From Rickettsiales bacterium (GTDB taxonomy: Bacteria; Pseudomonadota; Alphaproteobacteria; Rickettsiales; JABSSG01), in NCBI GenBank assembly GCA_013214525.1, contig JABSSG010000002.1, forward strand, positions 1 through 63,083: 63,083 bases of DNA, in the 5' to 3' direction. The first letter of the stretch is position 1. Each line of letters starts with the position of its first letter. The position numbers and the translations under genes are program-made. The notes below the pieces were generated by a model. It was not told the DNA's origin and ran no database searches. It saw only the letters and a list, made by a program, of their open reading frames with translations. Below, piece by piece: positions 60,551 through 63,083 of this stretch.

Positions 60551-61684
60551 ATGAAGACTAAAACTATTACAAATTTTATTGACCTAAAAAGCCAACAAAA
60601 GCTAATCCTTCCTGAAATAAACCAAGCATTAAATAAAGTCCTCATGCATGGTCAATATATTATTGGCCCAGAAGTTTTAGAATTAGAACAAAAACTAGCA
60701 AATTTTTGTAATACTAAATATGCAGTTTCATGTGCAAATGGCACAGACGCTTTAGTTCTAGTATTAATGACACAAAATCTTTCTCATAAAGATGCAATTT
60801 TCGTACCCTCTTTTACCTATACAGCAACAGCCGAAGCAGTAGCATTTACTGGAGCACAACCAATATTTGTAGATGTTTGTACAGATAGTTTTAATCTTGA
60901 TCCTGAAAACCTACAAAACGCAATAGCAATTGCTAAAAAAAATGGTTTAAACCCTAAAGGAATCATACCTGTTGATTTATTTGGACAACCGGCAGATTAT
61001 GATCCGCTATTAAACATCGCCCAAGAAAATAATTTATGGGTTTTATGTGATGCAGCTCAAAGTTTCGGGGCAAGTTATAAAAATAAAAAAATAGGTTCAT
61101 TAGGGCTTGCTACAACAACTAGTTTTTTTCCTTCAAAACCTTTAGGATGCTATGGAGACGGAGGATGTATTTTCACAAACGATGAAGAACTAGCAACGAA
61201 ACTTAAGTCCCTCAGATTTCATGGTCAAGGCAAAAATAAGGATGAAACAACCTATCTTGGTATGAATTCACGTCTTGATACAATTCAAGCTGCTATTTTA
61301 CTTGAAAAATTAAAAATCTTTTCTAAGGAAATAGAATTAAGACAAAAAATAGCTGATCAATATAACAAAATTTTAGAAAATTTAGTAGAAATACCATTTG
61401 TAATGAAAGATTGTCAATCTGTTTGGGCATTATATACTATAAAGCTTCGTACACACCACAACAGAGAACAAATTCAAGAAAATCTTAAAGAAAGCGGCAT
61501 TCCAACTAGGGTTTATTACTCAAATCCTATTCATACACAAAACCCTTATAAAAAATATCTTGCATCATCCCCTAACCTACTAAATACTGATTATCTATCA
61601 CAAACAGTATTAAGTTTGCCAATACACCCATATTTAGATTTTTCTGTAGATTATGCAGACAATTTAAAACAAGTATTTCGTTAA
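60551..61684 (+). CDS. DegT/DnrJ/EryC1/StrS-family aminotransferase
   Basis: This 377-residue PLP enzyme transaminates or dehydrates sugar nucleotides. The PLP lysine is in TTSFFPSKPLGCYGDGG, and CDAAQSFGASYKNKKIG precedes it. ANGTDALVLVLM binds the phosphate, and QPIFVDVCTDSFNLDPENL is a family segment. GMNSRLDTIQAAILLEKL is the conserved active-site loop from the second subunit. It probably makes an amino-sugar for surface polysaccharide or O-antigen; related sugar genes are not adjacent. The 3' end overlaps the convergent ATPase gene by 21 nt. Confidence 0.92.
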   Translation: MKTKTITNFIDLKSQQKLILPEINQALNKVLMHGQYIIGPEVLELEQKLANFCNTKYAVSCANGTDALVLVLMTQNLSHKDAIFVPSFTYTATAEAVAFTGAQPIFVDVCTDSFNLDPENLQNAIAIAKKNGLNPKGIIPVDLFGQPADYDPLLNIAQENNLWVLCDAAQSFGASYKNKKIGSLGLATTTSFFPSKPLGCYGDGGCIFTNDEELATKLKSLRFHGQGKNKDETTYLGMNSRLDTIQAAILLEKLKIFSKEIELRQKIADQYNKILENLVEIPFVMKDCQSVWALYTIKLRTHHNREQIQENLKESGIPTRVYYSNPIHTQNPYKKYLASSPNLLNTDYLSQTVLSLPIHPYLDFSVDYADNLKQVFR

Positions 61685-62803
61685 GCTAAATTTAGATAAA
61701 AATTGCTCTAAATTTCTCACTTTTATTCCATCCTGAGTATCAAACTCTTTTTGAAGCCCTAATACTAATTGTATATTTTCTGGAATGTTTAAATATTTTC
61801 TAAAATGATTAAATGATTGACTTGGAATACTGTCTGATAGCTTAACTTCAAAACAAATAACAGGTTTATCATCTACCGTAATCAAAAAATCTAACTCCTT
61901 ACCATCTTTTGTTCTAAGATAATGAAGTTCAGACTTCAAACCTTCTGTATCTTCTACAAAATTTACTTCTTTAAGTAAACTACATGCCACTAAATTTTCT
62001 ATTTTTGCACCAATATCTTTAACTCTTCCTATATCAAAGAAATAATACTTAGGTTCCTTTAAAATAGAACGAGCAATATTTTTATGATAAGAAGACACTC
62101 TAAAAACAATATAGAAATTACTTAAAAGCTGTAACCAATTTTTAACCGTTTTTGAATCTACTTGTAAATCATTCGCTAAATTATAAATAGAAAGCGTGCT
62201 TGAAACCCTTGGTTTAAGAAGGTCACATAATAATTCTATCATTTTTATAGACCTTACTGCATAAAGATCTAGAAAATCTTGCCTTAAAATGACGTCCATA
62301 TGAGTGCGTTGCCACCTTCTATAAAATTGACTAGAACCCTTTAGAAAAGGCTCAGGAAATCCACTATAATCTAAGAGCCTATTAAGTACTATTTGTGGAT
62401 CTCGATTCCAAAAAGCTACTCCTTCCTTCAAATCTATTGGATGCAACCGCAAATGAAAATATCTACCTGCAAGCGAATCTCCTACTTTCATAAAAGATTC
62501 AACATTAACACTCCCTGTAATAACTATTTTAGGTTTTAAACCTTCAGTATCATATATACCTTTAATCCAACGTTTCCACTCAGACATTTTATGTAATTCA
62601 TCAAAAATCACACACTCACTATCCCTACGCCATTGTTTACTCCTAATCATTGCACGATCTTCTTCTAAGTCATAACTAAAATAACTATAATTTTTAAAGA
62701 GACTTTTTACTAGAGTTGTCTTACCTGTTTGCCTAGCACCACTTAAAAGCACTATTTTATCTTGGCTATCCTTGTATATTATTTTTTTTAAATATCGCTC
62801 CAT
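61664..62803 (-). CDS. AAA_14 / DUF4143 ATPase
   Basis: From ATG at 62803 this is 379 residues (a TTG at 62821 could extend it). Walker A is LLSGARQTGKTTLVKSLF, Walker B ECVIFDELHKMSEW, sensor region PKIVITGSVNVESF. The DUF4143 half has a winged helix (YNLANDLQVDSKTVKNWLQL) and a PD-(D/E)XK-like end (DGKELDFLITVDDKPVICFEVKLSD, Asp, Glu-Val-Lys). This combination is widespread in bacteria and archaea, often near toxin-antitoxin or mobile loci, with no settled function. Two copies of GTCTATTTTGGACTA lie upstream, possibly its operator. Confidence 0.87.
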   Translation of the reverse strand: MERYLKKIIYKDSQDKIVLLSGARQTGKTTLVKSLFKNYSYFSYDLEEDRAMIRSKQWRRDSECVIFDELHKMSEWKRWIKGIYDTEGLKPKIVITGSVNVESFMKVGDSLAGRYFHLRLHPIDLKEGVAFWNRDPQIVLNRLLDYSGFPEPFLKGSSQFYRRWQRTHMDVILRQDFLDLYAVRSIKMIELLCDLLKPRVSSTLSIYNLANDLQVDSKTVKNWLQLLSNFYIVFRVSSYHKNIARSILKEPKYYFFDIGRVKDIGAKIENLVACSLLKEVNFVEDTEGLKSELHYLRTKDGKELDFLITVDDKPVICFEVKLSDSIPSQSFNHFRKYLNIPENIQLVLGLQKEFDTQDGIKVRNLEQFLSKFSLTKYLF

Positions 62804-62846
62804 AACTAAACACCATATCAATAATATATATATATATATATATTAT

Positions 62847-62893
62847 GTCTATTTTGGACTAAACTCATAAAAAGTCAAGTCTATTTTGGACTA
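62847..62893. promoter_or_regulatory. Direct repeats GTCTATTTTGGACTA upstream of the DUF4143 ATPase
   Basis: GTCTATTTTGGACTA occurs at 62847-62861 and again at 62879-62893, 32 bp apart (three helical turns). Each carries a GTC/GAC dyad. A weaker relative (GATCTAAATTAGAC) follows. The site lies 44 nt upstream of the ATPase start and next to an AT dinucleotide run (62822-62843). It looks like an operator, perhaps for autoregulation by the winged-helix part. Confidence 0.5.
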
Positions 62894-62935
62894 CGATCTA
62901 AATTAGACATTCAAAAATTGGGGTTTTCATGTAGA

Positions 62936-63083
62936 TATACTAATCGTACTTGAAGAATCCTAGTTTTAAAGAAAGAAAATGGAATTAATATCAAGTTTAA
63001 AAATTCGCAAATATCGTTGATATTTAAGACATTTTTAAAGGAAGATAGTAGTTTCATTTTCAAACCCCTGCCTTCGCAGGGGC
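62936..63083. repeat. Family A palindromic repeat (A7), running to the window edge
   Basis: Starting TATACTAATCGTACTTGAAG, this copy matches A1 (16196) base for base as far as I can read over about 129 bp, up to TTTCATTTTCAAAC at 63064-63065. There the A1 right end is replaced by a GC-rich palindrome. The element may continue beyond the window. Confidence 0.85.
63065..63082. repeat. GC-rich palindrome inserted in family A
   Basis: CCCCTGCCTTCGCAGGGG is a perfect 7-bp stem with a 4-nt loop. It replaces the right part of copy A7. Decayed relatives occur at 16448-16463 (inside composite A2) and 28991-29004 (between pdhC and lpdA), so it is a third, very short repeat family. Confidence 0.6.

Noticed and set aside
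62822..62843. AT dinucleotide run as a replication origin feature
   Set aside because: Only about 22 nt of (AT)n, no DnaA boxes or dnaA/hemE context nearby.
16196..63083. CRISPR array made of the family A repeats
   Set aside because: Copies are kilobases apart, over 140 bp long and not separated by uniform spacers; no cas genes.

Overview
This AT-rich window comes from an alphaproteobacterium that most resembles a Rickettsiales-type or other host-associated intracellular lineage. The support is indirect. It has alphaproteobacterial gene sets: rpmF-plsX-fabH-ihfA-merR, argS-SPOR-dgt, an ELM1-family protein, a TIGR01459-type HAD protein and a pdhA-pdhB-pdhC-lpdA operon. It also has importers expected in an organism that takes metabolites from a host cytoplasm (nucleoside NupC, dicarboxylate DASS, dicarboxylate/amino-acid DAACS) and proteins with eukaryote-like features (ankyrin and Sel1 repeats, one C-terminal CaaX box, one C-terminal HDEL). 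No rRNA or species marker is present, so no genus is named.

Layout. 1-10.2 kb: a Sel1 fragment, acetate production (pta with a MaoC domain, ackA) with mltB, an aldo/keto reductase, nucleoside uptake plus uridine kinase, a dicarboxylate carrier and an ABC exporter, all on the minus strand. 10.5-14.1 kb: a two-gene restriction-modification system in which the methyltransferase carries its own nuclease domain, next to tRNA-Asn. 14.3-18.3 kb: dgt, a SPOR protein and argS. 18.3-22.9 kb: an accessory stretch with three glycine-rich membrane proteins, a small protein ending in CIIL and three tandem retropepsin-like proteases. 23.0-26.0 kb: a DevBCA-type exporter. 26.2-27.5 kb: gene debris and a VapBC module whose toxin has an amber stop. 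27.6-32.8 kb: mlaD and the pyruvate dehydrogenase operon. 32.9-37.1 kb: a second accessory stretch with the wreck of an Eco47II-type restriction-modification system, an IS fragment, a HicB-like antitoxin, an SDR and a membrane protein. 37-50.7 kb: mostly housekeeping (ABC-F, rnhA, trpS, cinA-type, map, radC, DEAD helicase, recD2, bamE, rpmF, plsX, fabH, ihfA, merR). 50.7-63.1 kb: mixed, with an HDEL-ending membrane protein, an S9 peptidase, queF, an ELM1 protein, an ankyrin-membrane protein, a gltP-like carrier, a HAD protein, a DegT aminotransferase and a DUF4143 ATPase.

Two families of short palindromic dispersed repeats run through the intergenic spaces. Family A is about 140-165 bp, with ends TATACTAATCGTACTTGAA or TATACTCCTCGTATTTGAA. 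Family B is about 163 bp, with ends AAACCCCAGTTATGGATTA. Neither encodes a protein, so they look like MITEs mobilised in trans. Two family A copies 46.7 kb apart read the same over about 129 bp, which implies recent movement or gene conversion.

Metabolically, imported dicarboxylates and pyruvate would feed pyruvate dehydrogenase. Acetyl-CoA could then go to fatty acids (plsX, fabH) or through Pta-AckA to acetate with ATP formation. The most unusual content is the set of possible host-directed proteins, the self-contained restriction-modification system, the protease and DevBCA cluster, and the repeat families.
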